Source: Ectobacillus polymachus (lineage in GTDB: Bacteria > Bacillota > Bacilli > Bacillales > Bacillaceae_G). Taken from it: 64,000 nt of DNA. A program made the translations under genes and the position numbers. The stretch spans positions 806,001 to 870,000 of the forward strand of contig NZ_JBLREB010000001.1 in NCBI RefSeq assembly GCF_048159605.1, read 5' to 3'. The notes beneath the pieces are model-generated. The model ran no database searches and was not told where the DNA came from. It worked only from the letters and a program-made list of their open reading frames with translations. Below, in pieces: positions 24,591-33,205 of this stretch (position 1 is the first letter of the stretch; every line of letters starts with the position of its first letter).

Positions 24591-24740
24591 ATGAGGGTAA
24601 TCATTACATTAGCTTGTACAGAAACAGGAGATCGAAACTATATTACAACAAAGAATAAACGGAATCATCCAGAGCGCATAGAATTAAAAAAATATTGTCC
24701 TCGTCTTAAAAGACATACTTTACACCGAGAAACAAAATAG
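24591..24740 (+). CDS. rpmG: 50S ribosomal protein L33, zinc-independent (C-minus) paralogue
   Basis: This 49-residue L33 begins MRVIITLACTETGDRNYITT and ends KKYCPRLKRHTLHRETK. In zinc-binding L33 two CxxC pairs hold the metal; here the first pair is CTET and the second is CPRL, so only single cysteines remain and no ribbon can form. Such C-minus paralogues (rpmGC in B. subtilis) replace the zinc form on ribosomes when zinc is scarce. AAGGAGGGAA precedes the ATG. It lies 33 bases after the Zur-box-linked GTPase gene, so co-transcription is likely. Confidence 0.92.
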   Translation: MRVIITLACTETGDRNYITTKNKRNHPERIELKKYCPRLKRHTLHRETK

Positions 24741-24763
24741 GCAGTACTATTTTTTGATCAAGA

Positions 24764-24817
24764 AATAATGGTATTTACTTGTATGGAATTTTTTCACACC
24801 AAGTAAATACCATTATT
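24764..24817. terminator. bidirectional terminator between convergent genes
   Basis: An 18-bp perfect stem (AATAATGGTATTTACTTG and its complement) encloses a loop of about 18 bases. T-rich tracts flank both sides. The stop codon of the minus-strand gene lies inside its right arm. Confidence 0.85.
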
Positions 24818-25733
24818 CTATTTTCACACCGACATCATACACGTATGGATTTTTCGGGACAGGAATCTTTGAGAAATTTTGTATATGAATGATTGGAACA
24901 GTCATTCCATTATATATTTTTTTATCTATTTTACCCGTGACTTGGATCCATTGATCTTTAGGTAACTGTGCTACATCCCCTTTAGCCATAATGCCATAAA
25001 CAGAGGCATCAGCGATACAGCAAGTAATTGAAAATCGAGCAATCAAAATTTCATCCTGTAAGAAATTTTGTTCTCTAAAAACAAATCCTTGCGTCGTTAT
25101 CGTTTTACCAAGCATGCTAGAAAGATTTTCACTTAGGATATTCATCATAGGAATGTAATATTCATCATTAATATTAATTTGGTTAGTTGTTTCCATTTTC
25201 TTTTGTATTGAGGCATATTGCGTTTTGGATAAAGGTTCTGGTGAACCCACGGACGGACTATTGTTGTTTGGAATGAGAGTATCTTGGTTTTTGTTTAAAT
25301 CAGAAGATGTATTGTTGTTACTTTGAGTTTCTCCGTTTTTATCACTGGTTTGTACATCACTAACTAATTTTATAGGTCTATTCATAGCCACTGAACTGTT
25401 AAGGACATTGTCTGAAAATAAGAATCCTGTTGTAATAGGGATAATAAATAGAGAATAGAGGAGGATGCTTTTGAAAATCGATGTAGGGTAGGAATGTTCT
25501 CCTTCACAGTGACACTGATACTTGTCTTTCTTTGAAGTATCTCGTAGAATTAATAAACCACTTAAAATAAGCAAAACAACTAAGGAAAAATAAATGAATT
25601 GAACCATTTTTGGGGCAATAAAGTAAGTAATATTATTTGTAACCAGTAATTTAAATACTAGTAATGCGAATCCAATTAGAATGATTCCTCTGATAAAATG
25701 ATGGTATGATCGATCTAGATTGTTCCTTTTCAT
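24813..25733 (-). CDS. TIGR03943-family putative permease subunit (YcgQ-like)
   Basis: This 306-residue membrane protein has two or more N-terminal hydrophobic segments, a low-complexity Asn/Ser/Gly linker near residues 135-180, and a C-terminal domain with ITTQGFVFREQNFLQDEILI, IARFSITCCIADASVYGIM (conserved Cys pair) and IQVTGKID, the usual YcgQ pattern. The start is the ATG at 25733, with AGGAGGT eight bases upstream overlapping the stop of the partner gene. It forms a two-gene unit with the DUF318 permease upstream. Proximity to zinc-starvation genes suggests metal export or uptake, which is inference. Confidence 0.82.
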   Translation of the reverse strand: MKRNNLDRSYHHFIRGIILIGFALLVFKLLVTNNITYFIAPKMVQFIYFSLVVLLILSGLLILRDTSKKDKYQCHCEGEHSYPTSIFKSILLYSLFIIPITTGFLFSDNVLNSSVAMNRPIKLVSDVQTSDKNGETQSNNNTSSDLNKNQDTLIPNNNSPSVGSPEPLSKTQYASIQKKMETTNQININDEYYIPMMNILSENLSSMLGKTITTQGFVFREQNFLQDEILIARFSITCCIADASVYGIMAKGDVAQLPKDQWIQVTGKIDKKIYNGMTVPIIHIQNFSKIPVPKNPYVYDVGVKIE

Positions 25734-25744
25734 ATTGCAACCTC

Positions 25745-26743
25745 CTAATAGAACAGCTGATATATACATATAGCTGCATACACTACTATTGTAGTAACAA
25801 CCATCAAAGTAAAAACAAATCTCTTTTTGAAATAGGCAAATAGCATCAACGTAATTTTTATATCCAGCATGGGACCAAACACTAGAAATGCTAGGAGGCC
25901 TCCTGTTGTAAATGTTGATCCAAACGAGGAAGCAACAAAGGCATCAGCTTCTGAACAAACGGAGAGTAAATAAGAAAAACCCATCATAATCCCTGGTGAC
26001 AAGGTAGGGCTTTTCCCTACCAATTCCAATAGATTTCTGTCTAAAAAGGTTTGAAAGAGGCTTGCACAAAAGGCACCGATGAATAAATACTTACCGGTAT
26101 CAAATAACTCATCACTTGCATGATACAACGTTTCTAACAGTTTATTTCCATGGGGATGGTGATGTTCATGATGATGATTGTTATTCTTTTCCCTTAAAAT
26201 AGTTTGTCCCTTATATTTACGATATAAAATTAAACCAATAATGATAGAAGTTATAAAACCAATGATCATCCTTGCGTTTGCAATATAAGGAGTACTTTTA
26301 AAAGCAAAATACGTAGATGCATAGACTACAGGATTAATGATAGGAGCGCTAAGCATAAATACAATGCCAACATGCGTGGGCATTCCTTTCTTAATTAATC
26401 TTCGGACGACAGGAATAATAGCACATTCGCAGATAGGAAAAATGATTCCTAATAGGGCGGCCGGAATAACAGCCAAATAAGCATTCCTTGGGATAACTTT
26501 TTGAATTGTATTTTCCGATACAAAAGATTGAATAAGAGCTGACACAAACACACCTAACAATATAAAAGGAATGGCTTCTAAAATAATACTTAGAAATATA
26601 GAGTTAACATTTAAAAACGAGTCCGGAATTTTATGAAAAACGGAGAAATTCTTTACTTCTTCAGAAAAAAGAAATAGAGAAATAATAAGGAAAAATAAAA
26701 GAAATCCTATACTATCCTTCATAAATTTTTGTATGTGGGACAC
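25745..26743 (-). CDS. DUF318/COG0701-family permease (YcgR/YraQ-like)
   Basis: This 332-residue integral membrane protein has about eight hydrophobic segments. Family motifs include IIFPICECAIIPVVRRLIKK with its conserved cysteine, LSAPIINPVVYAST, and the second-half SVCSEADAFVASSFG. A His-rich cytoplasmic loop (HHHEHHHPHG at about residues 188-198) could bind metal. The start is a GTG at 26743 with GGAGG upstream. It is co-transcribed with the YcgQ-like subunit. I saw no Zur-type palindrome in its upstream region, so zinc control is not supported by sequence. Confidence 0.85.
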   Translation of the reverse strand: MSHIQKFMKDSIGFLLFFLIISLFLFSEEVKNFSVFHKIPDSFLNVNSIFLSIILEAIPFILLGVFVSALIQSFVSENTIQKVIPRNAYLAVIPAALLGIIFPICECAIIPVVRRLIKKGMPTHVGIVFMLSAPIINPVVYASTYFAFKSTPYIANARMIIGFITSIIIGLILYRKYKGQTILREKNNNHHHEHHHPHGNKLLETLYHASDELFDTGKYLFIGAFCASLFQTFLDRNLLELVGKSPTLSPGIMMGFSYLLSVCSEADAFVASSFGSTFTTGGLLAFLVFGPMLDIKITLMLFAYFKKRFVFTLMVVTTIVVYAAICIYQLFY

Positions 26744-27093
26744 GAATTTCCTCCTTTAAAGAATAAGTTCTCTTAATCTAAGAATATTCTCCTTTATATG
26801 ATTTAATGACTATTAAAGAGATTTACATAAGTAGAATCTACTTTCGTTCAGCGAGAATGGAAGTGCCTATCTATATTCTGTTCATACATACTAGGAATGA
26901 TTTCGCCTAACTCGAACAAATTAACTAAAGGATCTAACTATATTGAGCCTTAAACGTCAAAGAATCCTCGTGTAATTTTTACACACTCATACATATAGTG
27001 GAACTAACACATTCAAAAAAAATGTTCTACCCCGTATCTTTTCATTGCAGTTGTTCGTTTATAGAGTAGATACGTGCTGAAGGAGTGATTATT
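26744..27093. other. divergent control region between permease and sigma-factor genes
   Basis: About 350 bases hold the promoters of both transcription units. I found no Zur-box core, clear palindromic operator or small gene. Confidence 0.35.
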
Positions 27094-27813
27094 GTGCATA
27101 GCAAACATTGTGAGGTTTCAGAGGATTGTCTAGATCATCATGATAATTTTACTGAAAAACAGCTCGAAGAACTTTATCCTAAACTTCGCCGATATTGCCA
27201 GTTTTTATCCCAAAACAAATGGGATGGAGAGGATCTCGTTCAAGAATCTTTGATTAAAGCTTGGCATCATTATAAGCACCAACCCGAAATATCTACGGCT
27301 TTACTAACTAGAATTGCACGAAATGAATGGATAGACATGGTGCGAAATCGAAGTAAAGAGTCTCTTGAAGCTATTCCTGATCAAGCTTATGATGAATCAA
27401 AGCATGTTGAAGACCGCTTTGAGGCGATTCAAAAGCTTATGAATCAATTAACACCAAAGCAGGCTGTTATGTTTGCTTTAAAAGAGGGATTTCAGTTTCA
27501 ATTATCAGAAATTGCTAAGCTATTAAATACATCCGAGACTGCTGTTAAGGCTACCATCTATCGGTCAAAACAACGTTTGGAAAAACAAGAGCAAAATAAA
27601 ACAAAACCACTTATCAAACAATATTGGGAAATGGAAGACCAAGAGCAAATAGAAAGAATACTTCACGAATCTTTCAAAACTCAAGATCCATCCATTCTAA
27701 TTAGGTCTATTCCTTTTATCCGTTCTTTAAGAAAGGATACTAGTGCTACTTGCTCTATGCACAAATCACGTCTCTTCAACTTTCCTTCAAGCACTGTCTA
27801 CATGGCTGCATAA
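27094..27813 (+). CDS. ECF-type sigma-70 family RNA polymerase sigma factor
   Basis: This 239-residue protein has region 2 (LEELYPKLRRYCQFLSQNKW, DGEDLVQESLIKAWHHYK, IARNEWIDMVRNRSK) and region 4 (LTPKQAVMFALKEGFQFQLS, EIAKLLNTSETAVKATIYRS). A tail of about 70 residues follows region 4 and includes a late cysteine, which could be regulatory. I choose GTG at 27094 because AAGGAG lies eight bases upstream. No anti-sigma gene is adjacent. A clpP gene follows after 63 bases and may be co-transcribed, which would link sigma activity to proteolysis. Confidence 0.88.
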   Translation: MHSKHCEVSEDCLDHHDNFTEKQLEELYPKLRRYCQFLSQNKWDGEDLVQESLIKAWHHYKHQPEISTALLTRIARNEWIDMVRNRSKESLEAIPDQAYDESKHVEDRFEAIQKLMNQLTPKQAVMFALKEGFQFQLSEIAKLLNTSETAVKATIYRSKQRLEKQEQNKTKPLIKQYWEMEDQEQIERILHESFKTQDPSILIRSIPFIRSLRKDTSATCSMHKSRLFNFPSSTVYMAA

Positions 27814-27876
27814 TAAGAGGCATTTTTCTACAAATTGTTTCTTGTTTGCAAGTAAAGCGAAGGGGTGTAATGAAAA

Positions 27877-28464
27877 ATGAATATGATTCCGTATGTTATT
27901 GAACAATCAAGTCGCGGGGAACGTTCATACGATATTTACTCAAGACTTTTAAAAGATCGAATTATTATGATTGGTGAAGAAATAAATGACGTTGTTGCTA
28001 ATAGTGTTGTTGCGCAGCTGCTATTTTTAGCAGCAGATAATCCTGAAAAAGACATTTCGCTTTATATTAATAGTCCCGGTGGGTCAACAACAGCTGGATT
28101 TGCTATTTTTGATACGATGCAATATATTAAACCAGATGTAAGAACCATATGTACAGGAATGGCTGCGTCCTTTGGTGCCTTGCTATTGCTTGCCGGAGCT
28201 AAAGGAAAACGACTTGCCCTCCCTAATAGTGAAATTATGATTCATCAACCTTTAGGTGGGGCTCGTGGTCAAGCAACTGAAATCGAGATTTCTGCAAAAC
28301 GAATTCTGAAACTTCGAGAGCATATCAATCAAATTATTTCAGATCGTACAGGTCAACCTGTCGAAAAGGTAGCAAAAGATACCGATCGGGACTATTTTAT
28401 GAGTGCTGAAGAAGCAAAAAAATACGGGATTATCGATGAAGTAATTAGAACCATAAAGGAGTAA
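27877..28464 (+). CDS. clpP: ATP-dependent Clp protease proteolytic subunit (probable paralogue)
   Basis: This 195-residue serine protease has the full catalytic triad in family positions: Ser98 in GMAASFG, His123 in IMIHQP and Asp172 in DTDRDYFMS. The N-terminus MNMIPYVIEQSSRGERSYDI and hydrophobic pocket residues match ClpP tetradecamers. Its position next to an ECF sigma factor, rather than the usual clpP housekeeping context, suggests an accessory copy. No Clp ATPase is encoded nearby, so it would pair with ATPases from elsewhere. Confidence 0.92.
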   Translation: MNMIPYVIEQSSRGERSYDIYSRLLKDRIIMIGEEINDVVANSVVAQLLFLAADNPEKDISLYINSPGGSTTAGFAIFDTMQYIKPDVRTICTGMAASFGALLLLAGAKGKRLALPNSEIMIHQPLGGARGQATEIEISAKRILKLREHINQIISDRTGQPVEKVAKDTDRDYFMSAEEAKKYGIIDEVIRTIKE

Positions 28465-28512
28465 CTGTATTCCAGTCTACATCATTATGAGAAGCAAAGA
28501 GCACTTATAAAA

Positions 28513-28566
28513 AAAGAAGCTAACCAACTACAATAATATAGAGGGTTAGCTTCTTTGGCTTTTTTT
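28513..28566 (+). terminator. terminator after clpP
   Basis: AAAGAAGCTAACC pairs perfectly with GGTTAGCTTCTTT around 18 bases and is followed by GGCTTTTTTT. It may also serve the convergent cell-wall hydrolase gene. Confidence 0.85.
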
Positions 28567-28629
28567 AATATTGCTAATAAAATTTGGTACCTTTTCAGCA
28601 AACATAGGAAAGGTTCCTTTTGTCAATCC

Positions 28630-29796
28630 TTAATACGGTCTCGTATAACCTAAGAAGTGTTTGCTCCAGTAGGGGTTACTTAAAGATGATACGCTTACAC
28701 CATTACTCGCTGCACTTATGAAGTTTCCATTTCCAAGATAGATACCGATGTGAGAGGCACCGTTTGTGTTATACGTACCTTGGAAGTATACGAGATCACC
28801 AGGTAGTGGGTTACTTGTTCTCGTAAAGCTGTTCCAATAGCTGTTTGCGCTTTGGCGGCCGAAGGAGTAGCCATATTTATTGTAAACGTAATAAATGAAG
28901 CCGCTGCAATCAAAACCATTTGGCGTCTTGCCACCAAATTCGTAAGGTACACCTTCTAACGACTTGGCATAAGAAAGCAAGGCAGGCATGCTATTAAAGA
29001 TAGAAGAAGCTTGTGATGTAGAATCAGAGCTAGTTGTAGAATTCGATACATTCTGTGACGAAGATGTATTCTGTGATGTAGACGAATTCTGTGATGTAGA
29101 AACATAATCTTTATAAACATATCCATCAGACCCATTAAAATGAACCTTGTACCAATTTCCTGATTGACCCGTTACTTCTAATTTGTCTCCATTCGATAAC
29201 ACATCTATAACGCTGTAGTTCGTTCCAGGTCCTGTTCGAAAATGTAAACTATCCGCATTTACATATAAAGTAGAAGTTGATTGAACAGAATTGGAGTTAG
29301 AAGAAGAGTTATCAGTGGAAGAAGGTGTAAGAAAGTCTTTGCTAACATAGGCAGTCTGATTATTATATGTAATCTTGCACCATCCATTGTTATCAGATTC
29401 TACTGTAACTTCATCCCCGTTACTTAACAATCCTATAATTGAAGAACTAGTACTGGCATCACTTCGAACACGAAGAACGTCTGCTGTAACTTTGTATGTA
29501 CCTTTGTTTGCAACTTTGTTTTTAGAAGAAGATACTGTAACGTAATCTTTGCTTACATAGGCCTCTTGATTGTTGTATTGAATTTTGTACCAATTACCAT
29601 TTTCGCCTAGAATGGTAACTTTACTTTGATTTTGTAAGCCACCAATTACGCTATCATTCATACTAGGACCGGTTCGAACATTTAAATATGTAGCATCTAC
29701 AGAGCCAACTGAGTTACCGCTTGCATGCACAGATCCCACAATGAAAGGGGAAGCAGCTAGTGCAACAGATGAAACGAAAAATGTTTGAGCTTTCAA
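28630..29796 (-). CDS. secreted NlpC/P60 endopeptidase with three SH3b domains
   Basis: This 388-residue exported cell-wall hydrolase has a signal peptide ending near SVHAS. Three bacterial SH3 repeats follow (YLNVRTGPS, VLRVRSDAS and LHFRTGPGT mark their starts), then a Ser/Thr/Asn/Gln-rich linker (residues about 238-268) and a C-terminal NlpC/P60 domain with catalytic Cys in FDCSGF and His in ASHIGIYLG. It would cleave gamma-D-Glu-meso-DAP bonds in peptidoglycan. The architecture recalls CwpFM/EntFM of the B. cereus group. The start is the TTG at 29796 after GGAGGAATTGCA. It stands alone. Confidence 0.9.
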   Translation of the reverse strand: MKAQTFFVSSVALAASPFIVGSVHASGNSVGSVDATYLNVRTGPSMNDSVIGGLQNQSKVTILGENGNWYKIQYNNQEAYVSKDYVTVSSSKNKVANKGTYKVTADVLRVRSDASTSSSIIGLLSNGDEVTVESDNNGWCKITYNNQTAYVSKDFLTPSSTDNSSSNSNSVQSTSTLYVNADSLHFRTGPGTNYSVIDVLSNGDKLEVTGQSGNWYKVHFNGSDGYVYKDYVSTSQNSSTSQNTSSSQNVSNSTTSSDSTSQASSIFNSMPALLSYAKSLEGVPYEFGGKTPNGFDCSGFIYYVYNKYGYSFGRQSANSYWNSFTRTSNPLPGDLVYFQGTYNTNGASHIGIYLGNGNFISAASNGVSVSSLSNPYWSKHFLGYTRPY

Positions 29797-30173
29797 TGCA
29801 ATTCCTCCGATTATAATAATGATTGTATGTAGTATTGAATATAGAAATAATTTTAAATAAAAATAACTACTACTTATATATTATTCTATTAATGTAATCG
29901 TTTTTCAATATATTTATAATTTATTTTTATTGTTTTTTCATTATCATGTTATTTTTTATGAAAATAGCAAATAAATAATATATGGTTCCTACTTGTAAAA
30001 ATTAGAAAAGCAAAAAGATCTTATCTTGATTAAAAGATTTTCTATATTTTGCCCAACTTAATTTCTTGATGGTGGGAATAACACCACAAATTAAGATTTA
30101 ACGTGTTACTTTAGTATTTTTACTTGTCTAATTTGCATGAAGATAATACAGCTCAATATGAGATAGTAAAAGC
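29797..30173. other. promoter-side region of the hydrolase gene
   Basis: Very A+T-rich DNA upstream of the hydrolase. I see no gene, and no clear operator. Confidence 0.35.
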
Positions 30174-30199
30174 GAAAAAACTACTCGAATAGAGTAGTT
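30174..30199 (-). terminator. terminator of the YiiX-like gene (minus strand)
   Basis: Read on the minus strand, AACTACTC and GAGTAGTT form an 8-bp stem with a 5-base loop and are followed by TTTT. It begins nine bases after the stop of the gene at 30208. Confidence 0.8.
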
Positions 30200-30207
30200 A
30201 CAAGAGA

Positions 30208-30690
30208 TTATATATCGGCAATCTTGTTTAATAACGTAGATTCGTAGATATCTTCAGGCGAAGGTAAGGTTTGCTTCGTTAATCTTATTTTTTCACTTAA
30301 ATATGAAACATTTACCAATGTTGAACAGATATAACGGTTTTTTTCTACATTGTTATCAGGGATTTGAAAGGTATATCTAAGATATTGGTGCACAATCTCG
30401 CCGAAATCATAAGGATTACCAAGATGTTGTTCAGCAAAATTCACAATATTTTCTATTTGTGTATTGGTAAATGTTTTTAAGCGCAGTACAGATGCGTGTC
30501 CAGTGTATTTAGTAATTGAACTTCGGATCACACCCGTTGGTGTTGCTTCAATAATTTCTAAAACTTCCGGATTGGAAACTATAGCAACATGACTAAATTG
30601 AGAATGTGTAATAAGCTCTATCCCTTTATCTATCAAATATGTCCCTTTAACAAGGATGATATCAGATTTTTGTAGATATAAGTCTCCCAA
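30208..30690 (-). CDS. YiiX/YebB-like permuted papain-fold (NlpC/P60-related) protein
   Basis: This 160-residue protein carries a circularly permuted papain-like arrangement: the histidine comes first in HSQFSHVAIV and the cysteine late in NRYICSTLVNVSYL. The N-terminal block LQKSDIILVKGT is also typical of YiiX/DUF830-like enzymes, which act on lipids or peptides. There is no signal peptide. It starts with a TTG at 30690 after AAGGAAGTAGG. No operon partner is present; the substrate is unknown. Confidence 0.72.
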   Translation of the reverse strand: MGDLYLQKSDIILVKGTYLIDKGIELITHSQFSHVAIVSNPEVLEIIEATPTGVIRSSITKYTGHASVLRLKTFTNTQIENIVNFAEQHLGNPYDFGEIVHQYLRYTFQIPDNNVEKNRYICSTLVNVSYLSEKIRLTKQTLPSPEDIYESTLLNKIADI

Positions 30691-31222
30691 TATTACCTAC
30701 TTCCTTTTCGTTTTTAATAATATATTCAGATAGAAGTTAATAGGTATGGGGAATTTCTGGATATATGATGATTTTCAGAAATATTTTTATGGAATGATAG
30801 TATAAAAAGTATTTAATCGATAAACACGAGAAAATAAAAGTGCAGAGAGCTGCATATTCCAAACAGACCTATTTAGCGTAGACAATTCTTGTGATATTGC
30901 CAGCTTTATGGTTGCAGAGCTTACCCGTATGGCCATGCTAAACTAAAATTAACAGTTTCTACTAAATAGAAATGGACACCTGTCTTAAAACCGACAGAGT
31001 TTAGAAATGAAGGAAACGTAAGAGAAAATGATAAAAAATTATAAAATTGATTCACAGGAAGAAGTAACAATAGAATAAATGATGAGAAGTATATGTAGGG
31101 AATGATTAACCGAATAAGTAAAAATACTTAATACTAAAAATACTTAATACTAAAAAAAGAATACCTAAAATCAGGCATTCTTGTAGTGTACGTAATTCCA
31201 TTGAAATTTAATAAATAAACAT
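30691..31222. other. intergenic region without a gene
   Basis: About 530 bases without a supported frame. Near 31125-31155 the 16-base AAAATACTTAATACTA occurs twice in tandem. An imperfect hairpin (GAATACCT / AGGCATTC) at 31160-31183 may end the minus-strand gene at 31223. Confidence 0.4.
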
Positions 31223-31477
31223 TTATTTTGTCAATTTATCCTTAATTTTTTTAAACTCTTCATCAGATACTTCTCCCTTTGCATATCTTTCTTTTAGGAT
31301 AGTTAATGCATTATTTGATTGACTTGAATGCTGTTGGTGAGTAGTGATTCGTATTAAATGGAAAATAAAATATATGACAACGATCAAAATGATAAACTGT
31401 AATAGTATTCCTAGGACTCCCATTACCCAAAATTCATTACCATAACTGCCCATTATTCCTCCATAGCCGCCCATCAT
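31223..31477 (-). CDS. small membrane protein with C-terminal SHOCT domain
   Basis: This 84-residue protein has a Gly/Met/Tyr-rich N-terminus (MMGGYGGIMGSYG), one long hydrophobic helix (residues about 20-42) and a C-terminal SHOCT motif LTILKERYAKGEVSDEEFKK. SHOCT domains are short oligomerisation or targeting modules, and proteins of this layout are common in Bacillus. The ATG has AAGGAG upstream. Function unknown. It is monocistronic. Confidence 0.85.
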   Translation of the reverse strand: MMGGYGGIMGSYGNEFWVMGVLGILLQFIILIVVIYFIFHLIRITTHQQHSSQSNNALTILKERYAKGEVSDEEFKKIKDKLTK

Positions 31478-32259
31478 TTAGACAACACTCCTTTTTATGA
31501 TTTGTAATGATTTATAATAATTTATATTATCTAAGGTTTATCCCAATACCAATCTGATACTAAGTTTCTAGTATCACGAAGTGGTATGGAAAAGCCTTTT
31601 TAACATAACTACTGTTGAAGCTGATGATTGAATCTAAGAAAACTAAGATATAGAGCATGGAAAAAATTTACTTAAAGTAACGGATGCGTTTGTTGAGGAG
31701 TTCTAGTCTCAGCACAATGAATAATTAAAAAGGCTCGCCAAAACGGACGAGCTTTTGTGTTTTTTTATTTTAATTATTATGCCAAACAGAATTTTTTATA
31801 AGGTATGGTTTGGGCAAGAATACTTTTTGTGGCAGCTCCATAGATAACAATTAGATTTCAGTTATCCTGTTGACGCTCCCATGAAAAGAATTAAAATTTA
31901 TCATACTCACAACTCCATTGCATTAAAGCAGGGTGTGGATCCATTGTAATTGGAGATAGTCTTCTTCCCACATCTCTGTGGTGCGATAAATACTTCTAAC
32001 TAAAACAGTAGGTAAGTAATTTGTGTATAATATGTTGATCAATACCTATATGGCTGTGTGGTTGCCCATAACGGTTAAGAAAATATCTTTATAGTAATGA
32101 ATAAGGAGATTCAATAGTAAAATTTATGTGAATTGTTGATAAAAACACGAAAAGTGAATTTTATAAGAAAATATGTTGGAAAATACATTGAACTTAGATT
32201 AACATCGTTTTAAGCTGATAGTTGTACTTACTTTATAGTGAAATAAAGGAGGGTTTTGC
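31478..32259. other. long intergenic region with a repeat fragment and a hairpin
   Basis: About 780 bases with no supported gene. It contains CTTAAAGTAACGGATGCG at 31671, one of several short dispersed repeats in this window, and a terminator-like hairpin at about 31727-31767 (AAAGGCTCG / CGAGCTTTT, then GTGTTTTTTT). Confidence 0.4.
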
Positions 32260-32697
32260 ATGGCCTATGCAAAATCAAATGTTACCATTCATAAATCTGT
32301 TGATGAAGTGTTTAAGTTTATCCTCGATGGTGAAAATAATAAATTATGGCGACCATCCGTTATCGATGTTCAAAAAACATCCGCTAATGATCTTGGTGTA
32401 GGAACAATATTTAAACAAGGAATGAAAGGGCCTTTTGGAAGACGAATTAGTGGAGATTATGAGATAACACAATGTGAAAAAAATAAAGTTATTTCGTTTC
32501 AAGTTATATCAGGGCCCGCAAGACCAATAGGTAATTATAATTTTGAATCCGATGGTTCAGAAACAAAGGTTTCATTTACCTTATCATTTAATCCTACAGG
32601 CTTTGCTAAACTAATGGATCCTATGATTAACAAACAAATGCAGCTGGAAGTAGCCAATCTTTCAAATATTAAAACATTCATGGAGAATAATAATTAA
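32260..32697 (+). CDS. SRPBCC (START/Bet v1-like) family protein
   Basis: This 145-residue protein has the helix-grip pattern of polyketide cyclase/SRPBCC proteins: ITHKSVDEVF-like start (VTIHKSVDEVFKFI), LWRPSVIDV, GVGTIFKQGMKGPFGRRISG, DYEITQCEKNKVISFQVISG and TKVSFTLSFNP, ending with a long helix. The family binds hydrophobic ligands in a central cavity; the ligand here is unknown. AAGGAGGG precedes the ATG. It stands alone, just upstream of mobile-element debris. Confidence 0.82.
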   Translation: MAYAKSNVTIHKSVDEVFKFILDGENNKLWRPSVIDVQKTSANDLGVGTIFKQGMKGPFGRRISGDYEITQCEKNKVISFQVISGPARPIGNYNFESDGSETKVSFTLSFNPTGFAKLMDPMINKQMQLEVANLSNIKTFMENNN

Positions 32698-32739
32698 TAT
32701 TTCATTATTTAGGCTTAAAAGAAAGTTGAATTATCAAAG

Positions 32740-32907
32740 AAATCACCGCTAAACTACCTTATATATAGAAATCTGCAAATAAGTGACCGCAATAAAGATG
32801 TAATTATTGAATCGTTGAAGCGAAGAATTAAGAAAGCTGAAGAAGAAAACAAACAATTACGTAATCAACTAAAAGTGGCGTATGCAGACGTATACAAAGG
32901 ACTATAA
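32740..32907 (+). pseudogene. remnant of a Tn554-type TnpC (DUF6262) protein
   Basis: An open frame without a start ends in KDVIIESLKRRIKKAEEENK, then QLRNQLKVAYADVYKGL and a stop. This coiled-coil end resembles the C-terminus of the TnpC/DUF6262 proteins carried by Tn554-like transposons. The preceding residues (YLIYRNLQISDRN) look like the N-terminal helix-turn-helix joined after an internal deletion. It cannot be functional. It lies 84 bases before an inverted-repeat end at 32991. Confidence 0.55.
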
Positions 32908-32990
32908 GTAAATAAAAAACTGTATTTTTATCATACGAATTTTTAATTCTTAGAAAAAACTGAATGGTATCATTGATATACTAGGGGTTT

Positions 32991-33012
32991 CGCCAACAAA
33001 ATAACATAAAAC
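32991..33012 (+). repeat. left copy of a 22-bp inverted repeat
   Basis: The 22 bases beginning CGCCAACAAAATAACATAAA match the reverse complement of 36166-36187 at 20 of 22 positions. The segment also starts a hairpin (ACATAAAAC with GTTTTATGT at about 33032-33040). Confidence 0.65.
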
Positions 33013-33063
33013 TCAAGATAAGACGTTCTTGTGTTTTATGTTAAGGGGATAGCACCACATCGT

Positions 33064-33167
33064 CATCAACCTAAGAAAAGCAAATACCCCAAAACGAGAA
33101 AATTGGCATCTCCAGGTGAAAATGTACATTTTTTGTTTTGGGGCGTTATAAAATTCTTAAGTTGATG
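33064..33167. mobile_element. MITE-like or IS-end fragment
   Basis: About 104 bases are bounded by 14-base terminal inverted repeats (CATCAACCTAAGAA and TTCTTAAGTTGATG, 13 of 14 pairing), with a second inner inverted pair ACCCCAAAAC / GTTTTGGGG. It carries no gene. The structure and location beside a transposon remnant suggest a miniature inverted-repeat element. The exact family is unknown. Confidence 0.5.
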
Positions 33168-33205
33168 GGCATGCGGCGGGACCCCATTTAGAAATAATTA
33201 AGAAA

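Noticed and set aside
31125..31155. Tandem 16-base repeat as a possible iteron or origin
   Set aside because: Only two copies, in A+T-rich DNA with no replication gene nearby.
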